Below are positions 17,369-26,575 of a DNA stretch of 64,000 nt, one piece after another. Origin of the DNA: Variovorax sp. (GTDB lineage: Bacteria; Pseudomonadota; Gammaproteobacteria; Burkholderiales; Burkholderiaceae_C); assembly GCA_025352265.1 (NCBI GenBank), contig JANXTS010000011.1, positions 36,402 through 100,401 of the forward strand. The letters are read 5' to 3'. Numbering within the stretch: position 1 is the stretch's first letter; every line of letters begins with the position of its first letter. The position numbers and the translations under genes are program-made. The notes under the pieces are model-generated. The model did not search any database. It was not told the DNA's origin and saw nothing but the letters and a program-made list of their open reading frames with translations.

Positions 17369-18706
17369 ATGACAACCCCCGATCCGTTCGCCGCCTTCGA
17401 GTCCGAACGCACGGTCATCAAGCCGAAGCCGCGTGCCGGCGGCGGCGCATCGTCGACGGGCGGTACGGCGCCGTATGCGGCATCGACGGAAGCGCTCCCC
17501 GCCGACGTCGGCGAGCTCGGCCTGCTCAATCCGCTGGTGTCGGCCGCAGGCAGGTTGCTGGTGCTGGTCGGCAAGCTGCGCAACCTCGTGCAACCGCCCA
17601 GCGTGCCGGCGCTGCGCGCATCGACGGCCGATGCGGTGAACCAGTTCGACGCTGCAGCGAGGCGTTCCGGCGCATCCAACGAATCGGTGCTGGCCGCGCG
17701 CTACATCCTTTGCACTGCGCTGGACGAAGCGGTCGCCAACACGCCGTGGGGCGTGCAGGCGGGTTGGAGCAAGCAGAGCCTGCTGGTCCAGTTCCACAAC
17801 GAATCATGGGGCGGCGAGAAGGTCTTTCAGCTGCTCGCCAAACTGGCACAAGACGTGCCCACGCACCGCAATTTGCTGGAGCTGATGTACAGCGTGCTGG
17901 CGCTCGGCTTCGAGGGCCGCTACCGCGTGATCGACAACGGCCGCGCGCAGCTCGACAGCGTGCGGCAGCGTCTCGCGGACCTCATCGCCAAAGACCGACC
18001 ACCTCTCGAAGCCGAGCTCTCGCCCCACTGGCGCGGGCAGGCCGCGGGCAGTGCAAGGCTGCGCGAATCGTTGCCGCTGTGGGTCTTCGCGGTCGGCTTC
18101 CTGTTGCTGCTCGCACTCGCCTGGTTCGGCTTGCGGCTCACGCTCAACAACCGCTCCGACACGACGTATGCAGCGATTTCCGGGCTGCGGGTGCCCAACG
18201 TGCAGATCGCACCGCCGGCCATCATGGCGAAGGCTCCGCGGCTCGCAAAATTCCTGGAGCCTGAAGTCAAGCAAGGGCTCGTCACCGTCACCGACGAAGC
18301 CGACCGCAGCACCGTGCGCTTGCGTGGCGACAGCTTCTTCGGCTCCGGCAGCGCCGAGCCTATGCCGCAATCGCTGCCGGTGCTCAAGCGCATCGGCCAG
18401 GCACTGGCCGAGGTCAAGGGCGAGGTGCTCATCACCGGCCATTCCGACAACCAGCCGATCCGCTCGATGCGCTATCCGTCGAACTGGCATCTGTCGGCCG
18501 CGCGTGCGGACGCGGTCAAAGCCTCGCTGGTCGGTTTGGTAGAACCCGGCCGCATGCGCTCCGATGGCAAGGCCGATGCCGAGCCGGTCGCGCTCAACGA
18601 CTCGCCGGCCAATCGCGCGCGTAATCGCCGCGTCGACATCGTGTTGTTGTCGGAGCCAGAGCGCACCGCGGCCACGCTGAATGCAGCGCCGGAGGGCAAG
18701 CGATGA
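17369..18706 (+). CDS. tssL: T6SS membrane protein TssL (DotU with OmpA-like extension)
   Basis: 445 residues. The Pro-rich N-terminus precedes the cytoplasmic DotU domain (about 45-215, with AARYILCTALDEAV and ALGFEGRYR). A single transmembrane helix follows (about 235-252). The C-terminal OmpA/peptidoglycan-binding domain (about 320-435) contains VLITGHSDNQPI and NRARNRRVDIVL. This long form anchors the membrane complex to the cell wall through its own OmpA domain. It overlaps tssM by 4 bp. Confidence 0.93.
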   Translation: MTTPDPFAAFESERTVIKPKPRAGGGASSTGGTAPYAASTEALPADVGELGLLNPLVSAAGRLLVLVGKLRNLVQPPSVPALRASTADAVNQFDAAARRSGASNESVLAARYILCTALDEAVANTPWGVQAGWSKQSLLVQFHNESWGGEKVFQLLAKLAQDVPTHRNLLELMYSVLALGFEGRYRVIDNGRAQLDSVRQRLADLIAKDRPPLEAELSPHWRGQAAGSARLRESLPLWVFAVGFLLLLALAWFGLRLTLNNRSDTTYAAISGLRVPNVQIAPPAIMAKAPRLAKFLEPEVKQGLVTVTDEADRSTVRLRGDSFFGSGSAEPMPQSLPVLKRIGQALAEVKGEVLITGHSDNQPIRSMRYPSNWHLSAARADAVKASLVGLVEPGRMRSDGKADAEPVALNDSPANRARNRRVDIVLLSEPERTAATLNAAPEGKR

Positions 18707-21700
18707 AAAAGCTTTTCGGCTGGCTCTTCAGCCCGTTGCTCTTCATGGTGCTCGCACTGCTGGTCGTCTCGCTGTTGATCTGGTGGGTCGGCCCGCTCAT
18801 CAAGGTCGGCTCACTGGCGCCGCTCGATTCCGAGACCTCGCGCTGGGTGCTGATCGGCTTCATCGTGCTCATCGCCGTGCTGCGCGCGATCTGGAAACGC
18901 TGGCGTACGCGCAAGGCCAGCCAGAACCTGACCGAAGGCCTGATGCGCGCGCCGGCTGCCAAGACCGGACCTGCAGGCGGCGTCGACGGAGGCGAGCAGA
19001 AGGTGCTCGACACGCGCTTCACCGAAGCGGTCGCGACGCTCAAGCAGATGCGCCTGCATGCGGCCGGTCGCAAGCCCGGCTGGCGCGACTGGTTGTCGCT
19101 GTCCGGCGGCAGCTATCTGTACGACTTGCCGTGGTACGTCTTCATCGGCGCACCGGGCGCAGGCAAGACAACGGCGCTGGTCAACTCCGGCCTGTCGTTT
19201 CCGCTGGCCGACAAGTTCGGCCCCGGCGCCATTCGCGGTGTCGGTGGCACGCGCAACTGCGACTGGTGGTTCACCGACGAAGCGGTGCTCATCGACACGG
19301 CCGGCCGCTACACCACGCAAGACAGCCACCAGACCGAAGACAAGAACGCGTGGGAAGGCTTCCTCGGCTTGCTGAAGAAGGTGCGTCCGCGCCGTCCACT
19401 CAACGGCGTGTTCCTGACGGTGAGCGTGGCCGACCTGTTGAGCCAGGGCGCCGAGGCACGCAGCTCGCTGGCCTCGTCGATCCGCGCACGGCTGCTCGAA
19501 CTCGATGCCAAGCTCACGACACGCCTGCCGGTCTACGTGCTGGTCACCAAGAGCGACCTGCTCTACGGCTTCACCGAATACTTTGCCGATCTCGGCAAGG
19601 AACAACGCGCGCAGGTGTTCGGCTTTACGCTGCCGGCCGAAGAGGTGGTGCAGGTCGACGAGAAGGGCCTGTCGGCCGCGTTCGGGCGTGAGTTCGGCCT
19701 CCTGCACGATCGCATCAACGATGGTCTCATCAACCGCATGCAGCACGAGACGGACGTCACGAGGCGTGCGGCCATCTTCGGCTTCCCGGCGCAGCTCGGT
19801 TCGGTCGGTCCGCTGCTGTCCGACTTGCTAGATCAGGTGTTCACCGGCTCGCGCTTCACGCAGCCGCCCTGGGTGCGCGGCGTGTACTTCACCAGTGGCA
19901 CGCAAGAGGGCAGCCCGATCGATCGCGTGATGGGCAGCCTGGCGCGCAGCTTCGGGCTGGAGCGGGCGATGCTCGCGCCGCAAAAGAGTAGCGGCCGCAG
20001 CTACTTTCTCACTTCGCTGTTGCGCGACGTGGTGTTCCCCGAGCAACGGCTCGCGGGCGCCGACGTCAAGCTGGAGCGACGTCGCCATGGGTTGCGCCTG
20101 GCGACCGTGTCGCTCATGACGCTGGTCACGCTCGGCCTGCTCGCGGCGTGGGGCTACAGCACCTGGCAAAACCTGAACTACCTGAAGGCGGTCGAAGCCA
20201 GGGTCGAGCCCGCCAAGCAGACACTGGCGACACTGCCGGCACGCGTGCAAAACCTGGTCGAAGTGGCACCCGTGCTGCAAGGGCTGCGCGACATCTGGAA
20301 GGCGCCGGAGAACCGACAGGGCAACGAGCCGCTCTCCATGACGCTGGGCCTCTACCAGGGCGACAAGCTCGACGCGGCTGCGATGCTGGCGCACCAGCGT
20401 GCACTGAACGAAGCCTTCTTGCCGCAGCTCGCCAAGCGGCTCGAAGACCAGCTTCGCACCGCGCAAAAGGACAACCTCGAATTCAGCTACGAGGCGTTGA
20501 AGAGCTACCTGATGCTGCACCAGCCAGAGCACTTCGATGCCGAGGCGCTCAAGGCATGGATCACGCTCGACTGGGCCCGCAACATGGACCGCGGCATCCC
20601 GGAAGAACAGCGCAAGCTTCTCGAAGACCAGCTCGATGTGCTGATCGCGCAAGGCCCGCCGCGCTCGCCGTTGAAGATGGACGAGAACCTGGTGCGCAGC
20701 GTGCGCGGCGTGCTCGCCAGCTATCCGCTCGAGCAGCGCGTGTTCAGCCGGCTCAAGCGCCAGCGCCTCGGCAAGGACGTGCCGGCCTTCAGCGTGGCGG
20801 CCGCTGCCGGTCCTTCCGGCCCGCTTGTGTTCGAGCGCATCAGCGGCAAGCCGTTGACCGATGGCGTGCCGGGCATGTTCACTTACGACGGCTATCACAA
20901 GCGCTTTCAGAATGAAGTCACCGTGCTCACCGGACTGCTGGCGCAAGAAGATCCGTGGGTGCTGGGGCAAGACCGCACCGCGACCGATCGACTGAAAGAC
21001 TTGTCGCAACTCGGTGCGATGACCGATCGCGTGCGACGTCTCTACCTCGAGGAGTACGTCAAGGTATGGGAAGCAATGCTGGCCGATGTGCGGCTGGTAC
21101 GCGGCGCGGGGCTCGAGAAGAACATCGAGAGCGCGCGCATCTTGTCGGGTGCCAGTTCACCGCTTGCCAATTTCCTGCGCGCGGTCGTCAAGGAGACCAC
21201 GCTGATTCCGGCCGAAGGTGCCAAAGACGTGGTGAGTAAGGCGACCGAGACCGTGCGCAACACGCGCAAGGGCCTCGAAGATTTGTTCGGCGGCGACCCC
21301 AACAAGCCGGTCGTGACCGGCAAGCGCATAGAGAGCATCGTGGACGATCGCTTCGAGCCGCTGCGTCGCATGGTCACGGCCGGTACGCCGGGTGGAGCGG
21401 CCCCGCTCGACGATGCGCTCAAGCTCTTCAACGAGGTCTATGTCTATCTGACGGCGGTCGATTCCGCGGTGAAGAGTCGCTCGTCGCCGCCGCCCGGCGA
21501 CGTGGCCGCCAAGCTCAAGGGCGATGCGGGCCGGCTGCCGGAGCCGGTGCGCAGCATGGTCGAGAACCTGAGCCAGTCGGGCGCGACGCAAGCGCAAAGC
21601 GCGGAGCGCAGCAACCTAAGCCAGGACCTGCGGCCGGTGACCGACTTCTGCACACGCGCCATCGCTGGCCGCTATCCGCTGGTCGCCACCAGCAACCGCG

Positions 21701-22308
21701 ACGTGCTGCCCGAAGACTTCGGCCAGATGTTCGGACCCGGTGGCTTGATGGACGACTTCTTTCAGAAGAAGCTGGCCGCGCTGGTCGACACCAGCACCAA
21801 GCCGTGGCGCTACAAACCGGTGGCAGAGAAGGCCGCGGTGACCACCGCGTCGCTCGCGCAGTTCGAACGCGCTGCGCGCATCAAGGACATCTTCTTTAGG
21901 GGCGGCGGCCGCGGGCCGGCGCTGCGGTTGGACTTCAGGCCGGTAGAGATGGACGAAAATATCACGCAGTTCATTCTCGATGTCGACGGCCAACTCGTTA
22001 AGTACGCGCATGGCCCGGTGGTGCCGATGGCGGTGCAATGGCCGGGACCCAAGGGCAGCAATCAGGTGCGCGTGCAGATCAGTCCGCCTTCGGCCACCGG
22101 GAATTCGGGCCTGTCGACGGACGGACCTTGGGCGTTGTTCCGTACGCTCGACAAGGCGCAGCTCGAACAGGGCGACCTGCCCGAGCGCTTCTTCATCACC
22201 TTCAACATCGAGAACCGGCGCACTCGGTTCGAAGTGACGACCAACAGCGTGCAGCATCCGATTCGCCTGCGCGAACTGCGCGAGTTTTCTTGCCCGGAGG
22301 GACTGTGA
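18703..22308 (+). CDS. tssM: T6SS membrane-complex protein TssM (IcmF/VasK)
   Basis: 1201 residues. Two N-terminal transmembrane helices (about 8-30 and 45-65) are followed by a cytoplasmic NTPase-like domain with intact Walker A GAPGAGKTT near residue 148 and LIDTAGRY as Walker B/switch. A third transmembrane helix is near 468-490, then the long periplasmic region. Length and order match full IcmF proteins. It forms the TssJLM trans-envelope channel with TssL and the lipoprotein TssJ. It overlaps tssL by 4 bp and tagF by 4 bp (GTGA). Confidence 0.94.
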   Translation: MKKLFGWLFSPLLFMVLALLVVSLLIWWVGPLIKVGSLAPLDSETSRWVLIGFIVLIAVLRAIWKRWRTRKASQNLTEGLMRAPAAKTGPAGGVDGGEQKVLDTRFTEAVATLKQMRLHAAGRKPGWRDWLSLSGGSYLYDLPWYVFIGAPGAGKTTALVNSGLSFPLADKFGPGAIRGVGGTRNCDWWFTDEAVLIDTAGRYTTQDSHQTEDKNAWEGFLGLLKKVRPRRPLNGVFLTVSVADLLSQGAEARSSLASSIRARLLELDAKLTTRLPVYVLVTKSDLLYGFTEYFADLGKEQRAQVFGFTLPAEEVVQVDEKGLSAAFGREFGLLHDRINDGLINRMQHETDVTRRAAIFGFPAQLGSVGPLLSDLLDQVFTGSRFTQPPWVRGVYFTSGTQEGSPIDRVMGSLARSFGLERAMLAPQKSSGRSYFLTSLLRDVVFPEQRLAGADVKLERRRHGLRLATVSLMTLVTLGLLAAWGYSTWQNLNYLKAVEARVEPAKQTLATLPARVQNLVEVAPVLQGLRDIWKAPENRQGNEPLSMTLGLYQGDKLDAAAMLAHQRALNEAFLPQLAKRLEDQLRTAQKDNLEFSYEALKSYLMLHQPEHFDAEALKAWITLDWARNMDRGIPEEQRKLLEDQLDVLIAQGPPRSPLKMDENLVRSVRGVLASYPLEQRVFSRLKRQRLGKDVPAFSVAAAAGPSGPLVFERISGKPLTDGVPGMFTYDGYHKRFQNEVTVLTGLLAQEDPWVLGQDRTATDRLKDLSQLGAMTDRVRRLYLEEYVKVWEAMLADVRLVRGAGLEKNIESARILSGASSPLANFLRAVVKETTLIPAEGAKDVVSKATETVRNTRKGLEDLFGGDPNKPVVTGKRIESIVDDRFEPLRRMVTAGTPGGAAPLDDALKLFNEVYVYLTAVDSAVKSRSSPPPGDVAAKLKGDAGRLPEPVRSMVENLSQSGATQAQSAERSNLSQDLRPVTDFCTRAIAGRYPLVATSNRDVLPEDFGQMFGPGGLMDDFFQKKLAALVDTSTKPWRYKPVAEKAAVTTASLAQFERAARIKDIFFRGGGRGPALRLDFRPVEMDENITQFILDVDGQLVKYAHGPVVPMAVQWPGPKGSNQVRVQISPPSATGNSGLSTDGPWALFRTLDKAQLEQGDLPERFFITFNIENRRTRFEVTTNSVQHPIRLRELREFSCPEGL

Positions 22309-22985
22309 GCGAGACGCGTACTTTCCTAGCATCGGATGAGTTGCCGGGCTGGTTCGGCAAGCTGCCGGGCATGGGCGACTTCGCGCATCGCCGCATGCCG
22401 GAGCCGATGCGCGAGCGCCTCGACCACTGGCTGCAACGCGGCCTCTTGCGGCTGCGTGATGCGCACGACGACTGGATCGAGCGCTACCTTGCAGGGCCGC
22501 TGTGGTTTTTCGCGTTGGGCAGTGGATTGGGCGGCACCAACGCTTGGCTCGGTGTGCTGATGCCGTCGGTCGATGGCGTCGGGCGTTACTTTCCTTTCAT
22601 CATCGGCGCCGAGTGCGACGTGCCGTTGCACGAGTTCACGCCGTCGCAGTCGGGTGCGGTGTGGCGCTGGTGGCGCACCTGCGCACAGGCGGCACTCGAA
22701 GGTCTGGAGAACGACCTCGATGCGACACGCTTCGACGCGGCGCTGCTGCGCCTGTTCGACGCCGAGCAGAAAGACGGTGACCACGAAGCCACCGATGCGA
22801 CCCGTGGCGCTGCGATGGCGTGGCCGGCCGAGGGCCAGTCGTTGTGGCTCACCGATCCCACCGCAGACCGGGGACTGCGGATGAAGGCCGTCGGCCTGCC
22901 GACCGACGCGCGCTTCGATGCGCTCTTCGGCTTTGCCAGCGACGAATGGGTGCAGCGGGTGGAGCGGATGGAGCTTCCCGAATGA
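22305..22985 (+). CDS. tagF: T6SS-associated protein TagF
   Basis: 226 residues from GTG 22305, which overlaps the tssM stop (GTGA) and has GGAGG four bases upstream. The N-terminus has the family signature PGWFGKLPGMGDFAHRR, followed by GPLWFFALGSGLGG, GVLMPSVDGVGRYFP and a C-terminal DALFGFASDEW. TagF in other systems represses T6SS assembly post-translationally, opposing the threonine-phosphorylation pathway. Here it is directly coupled to ppkA (ATGA overlap), consistent with balanced production of activator and repressor. Confidence 0.88.
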   Translation: MSETRTFLASDELPGWFGKLPGMGDFAHRRMPEPMRERLDHWLQRGLLRLRDAHDDWIERYLAGPLWFFALGSGLGGTNAWLGVLMPSVDGVGRYFPFIIGAECDVPLHEFTPSQSGAVWRWWRTCAQAALEGLENDLDATRFDAALLRLFDAEQKDGDHEATDATRGAAMAWPAEGQSLWLTDPTADRGLRMKAVGLPTDARFDALFGFASDEWVQRVERMELPE

Positions 22986-24823
22986 GCGACGCCGACGCCC
23001 CGAAGAACGACGACAGCGCGACGGTTATCTCCGCGGGCGGTACAGGTCGCACTGGCATGGCGAGCGGCCCGGCACGCCTGCCGACCTCTGGCTCGCAAGC
23101 CGGCGCCGAAGCCGGCGTGCTGCCGGCCGGCAGCATGGTCGGCGAGTTCGAGATCACCGCACTGGTCGGGCAAGGCGGCTTCGGCGCGGTGTACGAAGCG
23201 TGGGACCACACGCTGGAACGCGTCGTCGCCATCAAGGAATATTTGCCGGTGTCTTTGTCGACGCGGCAGAACGACGGCATGGTGGTGCCGCTGTCGGAGC
23301 GGCACCGCGAGACCTTCGACCTCGGCATGCGCAGCTTCATCAACGAGGCGCGACTGCTGGCGCAGTTCGACCATCCATCGCTGCTGAAGGTCTACCGCTT
23401 CTGGCAGGAGCGAGGCACCACCTACATGGTGATGCCGTTCTACCGTGGCGACACATTGCGCCAGGCCTTGGCCGCCATCCCGGCCGGCGTCGACGAAGGC
23501 TGGCTGATGCGCATCATGGACGGCGTGACGCAGGCGCTGGCCGTGATGCATGCGGCCAATTGCTATCACCGCGACATCGCGCCCGACAACATCATCCTGC
23601 TCGAAGGCTCGGGCCGACCGGTGGTGCTGGACTTCGGTGCGGCGCGGCGCGTGATCACCGACAAGACGCAGGCCATCACCGTCATCCTGAAGCCGGGTTA
23701 CGCGCCAATAGAGCAGTACGCCGAGATGCCCGACATGTCGCAGGGCGCGTGGACCGATGTGTATGCACTGGCCGCGGTGATGCACGTGGCGATCTGCGGT
23801 CGCGCACCGCCGCCGTCGGTGGCGCGGCTGCTGTCCGACAGCTATGTGCCGCTGGTCGACAACGAGATGCTGCGCCAGCGCTACAGCGTGCGGTTGCTTT
23901 CCGCCATCGATGCCGGGCTGGGCGTGCGGCCGGAGGCGCGACCGCAGTCGATGGGTGCGCTGCGCGAAGCGCTGGGGCTGGGAGAAGTCGCGACGCAGCA
24001 CATGGGGCATGGACTTACCCAAGGAATGCAGGGTGCCAGTGACCGCCCACCATCCACGCCGCCGGCGCTGCCCGCAAGGCCGCGCACCGCGTCACTTCCC
24101 GAGGGCGCCGGGGCCGGCAAGCTGATCGCCACCGCGGCGGCTGTGCTGCTCGCGATTGGCGCCGCTGGTGCCTGGTGGTGGATGCAGAAGAAGGACGGCG
24201 ACGCCAAGGTGCTGCCCGTAGTGGCCGAACAAGATATCAAGCCCGGCGAGCCAACGCAGAAGGGGCCGCCCAGGCCGGAGCCAGCTGTTGCAACGCCCGC
24301 AGCGCTCGTGGCGCGAACGCCTTCCGAATTGCTCGCGTCGTTGGCGAGCGCCACCACGCCCGGCTGGGATGTCGCCGCCACACCACGCAAGGCGGAGGTG
24401 ACGATCGGCAAGGACAAGCTCGCCTTCGAAGTGCGCAGCAACAAAGACGGCTTCGTCTACACCTACCTCCTGTCCAGCAGCGGCGAGATGTTTTTGCTGT
24501 TCCCCAACCTTCTCGACAAGCGCAACAAGATCGTCGCCGGCACGCCGCTGCAACTGCCGCGTCCGGCTTGGCCGATGGATTCCGGTGGGCCTGCCGGGAT
24601 CAACCAGTTCGCTGTGATGGTGAGCGAGAAGGAGCGTGATTTCGCGGCTACGGGGCTGCAGAACGACGGCGTGTTTCCGCAATTCCCGCTGGCGGCACTG
24701 GCCGCGTTGGAACTGGTGCGCGGCAAGGGGCCGCCGCCCCTGGCGGGCAAACCAGTATGCGCAACCGCGAGCCCGTGCAACGACGTCTATGGCGTCGGCA
24801 ATTTCAGAATCGTCGAGAAGTAA
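22982..24823 (+). CDS. ppkA: T6SS serine/threonine protein kinase PpkA, with DUF4384-like periplasmic domain
   Basis: 613 residues. The cytoplasmic Hanks-type kinase domain (about 55-320) has VGQGGFGAVYEA (P-loop), the VAIKE lysine near 84, HRDIAPDN near 195 and DFGAAR near 217. The HRDIAPDN variant, with Ala at the usual Lys position, is normal for this subfamily. A single transmembrane helix (about 380-398) leads to a periplasmic domain with FEVRSNKDGFVYTYLLSSSGEMFLLFPN, a DUF4384 pattern. It should phosphorylate Fha and trigger T6SS assembly, with PppA (46999-47799) reversing this. It overlaps tagF by 4 bp. Confidence 0.9.
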   Translation: MSDADAPKNDDSATVISAGGTGRTGMASGPARLPTSGSQAGAEAGVLPAGSMVGEFEITALVGQGGFGAVYEAWDHTLERVVAIKEYLPVSLSTRQNDGMVVPLSERHRETFDLGMRSFINEARLLAQFDHPSLLKVYRFWQERGTTYMVMPFYRGDTLRQALAAIPAGVDEGWLMRIMDGVTQALAVMHAANCYHRDIAPDNIILLEGSGRPVVLDFGAARRVITDKTQAITVILKPGYAPIEQYAEMPDMSQGAWTDVYALAAVMHVAICGRAPPPSVARLLSDSYVPLVDNEMLRQRYSVRLLSAIDAGLGVRPEARPQSMGALREALGLGEVATQHMGHGLTQGMQGASDRPPSTPPALPARPRTASLPEGAGAGKLIATAAAVLLAIGAAGAWWWMQKKDGDAKVLPVVAEQDIKPGEPTQKGPPRPEPAVATPAALVARTPSELLASLASATTPGWDVAATPRKAEVTIGKDKLAFEVRSNKDGFVYTYLLSSSGEMFLLFPNLLDKRNKIVAGTPLQLPRPAWPMDSGGPAGINQFAVMVSEKERDFAATGLQNDGVFPQFPLAALAALELVRGKGPPPLAGKPVCATASPCNDVYGVGNFRIVEK

Positions 24824-24829
24824 TCGTCT

Positions 24830-24862
24830 TGAAGGGAAGGCCCTTTTCGGCCGTCTTTTCCC
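24830..24862. terminator. Hairpin between ppkA and the mltA-like gene (weak)
   Basis: gaaGGGAA-GGCC-cttttc-GGCC-gtc-TTTTCCC can fold into a two-part stem ending in a short T-run. It may lower readthrough from ppkA into the next gene, but the stem is interrupted and the operon clearly continues on the same strand. Confidence 0.3.
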
Positions 24863-24877
24863 GACCAGGAACCAGCC

Positions 24878-26548
24878 ATGACCACAGTCCGACCCCCTTA
24901 CCTTTCTCGCACCGGATGGTGCGGCGCCGCGTTGCGGGTGGCGGCACTGGCAGCGCTGGCGGGCTGCAACACGGTGCCCAACACCACCCCGACGACGGCT
25001 GCACCGGCATCGGCGCCGACGCAGGCTGCTGCACCGGCCACCGCGCCGGCGCCCGGTCCCGCAACTTCGTTCGCCGGTGCGCGCCCTGGCCCGGGTGGCG
25101 GCAACGTGGCCGGCTCGGCCCGCACCTTTTCCACCCAGATGGCCACCTACACCTCGGTCGGCTTCGACGCCGTGCCCGGTTGGGTCCGCGACAATTTCTC
25201 GGAAAGCTGGCCTGCCTTCATCGGCAGTTGTCGCGTGTTGACCGGCCGCGGTGCCGAGTGGAAGCAGATATGCGACCGCGCCCGCGCCGTCGACGGCAAA
25301 GACAACACCGCGATCCGCGGCTTCTTCGAGCGCGAGTTCGCTGCCTATCAGATCCGCGACGACGACCGCAAGCCCGACGGCGTGGTCACCGGCTACTTTG
25401 AGCCTGAGATCAACGGTAGCCGCGGCTATGCGCCGCCCTACATCTACCCGGTGTACGGCCAGCCCGAGGACATGCTGTTCCTGGACGTGCGCAAGATCGC
25501 ACCGGCACAGCGCACCGGCACCGTGGCCGCCACGGTCGAAGGGCGCAATGTCGTGATCCAGACCGGTGTGGCGATCCGCGACATGGGCCGGGCGGGCCTG
25601 TTCGCGCTCGACGTTTCGGCGCTCACGCTCGACGCCCTCGACAAGAAGGTGCGCCTGCGCTCCGAGGGCCGACGCCTGCTGCCCTACTACTCCCGCGAGG
25701 AAATCGAAACGCGCGGCGCACCGAATGCTAAGGTGCTGGCCTTCGTCGACAACGCGACGGCGTTGTACGAGATGCAGATTCAGGGCTCGGGCCGCATCCG
25801 CCTGCCCGATGGCGAAGTGGTGCGCGTCGCCTACGCCGAGCAGAACGGCTGGCCGTTCCGCCCGACGCTGGCGCAGGCACCCGGCGGCGGCAACGCGAGC
25901 CGCATCCGCAACCGCGGTATGGGAGGCATCGGTGGCGGCGGCATCGAACTCGACCTGGACGACGACAGCGACGAAAGCGCGCTCGATGGCCCTAACGTGA
26001 TCCGCACCCGCGGCTTCAAGCTGTCGGTGCCCGCGGTGATTGGCACTGTCGCCGTGCCCGGCCGCCGCACCAGCGCGCCAGCCGCCGGCAGCGGCATCAA
26101 GGATCCGAGCTACGTGTTCTTCCGCGAAGCGACAGGCGGCACGTCGGGTGGTCCGGTCGGCGCGCTCGGTGTGCCGTTGTCGGCTGGCCGGTCGATCGCG
26201 GTCGATCCGCGCGCCACGCCGTTGGGCTATCCGGTGTTCGTTTCGACGCGGTCGCCCGACACCGGCTCGCCGATGCAGCGCCTGACCATTGCGCAGGACA
26301 CCGGCGGCGCCATTCGCGGTGCGGTGCGGGCCGACTACTTTTTCGGCAACGGCACCCAGGCTGCGAACAGCGCGCGCCGCATGAAAGAGCGCGGCCAACT
26401 CTGGATCCTGTTGCCGCGCGGTCTGCAGGTGGCGGCTGCCTCGGCGCTGAGTTTGATCCGCACGCGCGGTGTCGGTGGCAGTGGCGCCGGCGGCGCCGGG
26501 CTGCCTGAATGTCTGGTCCCTGTTGAAGGCCAGTGCGTCGATGACTGA
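24878..26548 (+). CDS. MltA-type lytic murein transglycosylase lipoprotein in the T6SS operon
   Basis: 556 residues. Signal peptide ends in a lipobox (LAALAGC, Cys30), then a long Ala/Pro/Thr linker to about residue 90. The MltA domain (about 130-290, with GVVTGYFEPEINGS) is followed by VLAFVDNATALYEMQIQGSGRI and the 3D domain with catalytic aspartate motif QDTGGAIRGAVRADYFFG. Between the two lies a Gly- and acid-rich insert around residues 340-375 (GGIGGGGIELDLDDDSDES). MltA cleaves glycan strands to anhydromuropeptides. Within a T6SS operon it probably opens peptidoglycan locally for TssM/TssL or tube passage. It follows ppkA by 54 bp. Confidence 0.85.
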   Translation: MTTVRPPYLSRTGWCGAALRVAALAALAGCNTVPNTTPTTAAPASAPTQAAAPATAPAPGPATSFAGARPGPGGGNVAGSARTFSTQMATYTSVGFDAVPGWVRDNFSESWPAFIGSCRVLTGRGAEWKQICDRARAVDGKDNTAIRGFFEREFAAYQIRDDDRKPDGVVTGYFEPEINGSRGYAPPYIYPVYGQPEDMLFLDVRKIAPAQRTGTVAATVEGRNVVIQTGVAIRDMGRAGLFALDVSALTLDALDKKVRLRSEGRRLLPYYSREEIETRGAPNAKVLAFVDNATALYEMQIQGSGRIRLPDGEVVRVAYAEQNGWPFRPTLAQAPGGGNASRIRNRGMGGIGGGGIELDLDDDSDESALDGPNVIRTRGFKLSVPAVIGTVAVPGRRTSAPAAGSGIKDPSYVFFREATGGTSGGPVGALGVPLSAGRSIAVDPRATPLGYPVFVSTRSPDTGSPMQRLTIAQDTGGAIRGAVRADYFFGNGTQAANSARRMKERGQLWILLPRGLQVAAASALSLIRTRGVGGSGAGGAGLPECLVPVEGQCVDD

Positions 26549-26575
26549 CATCATCCGCGCCACCGGAGGCTGAGC

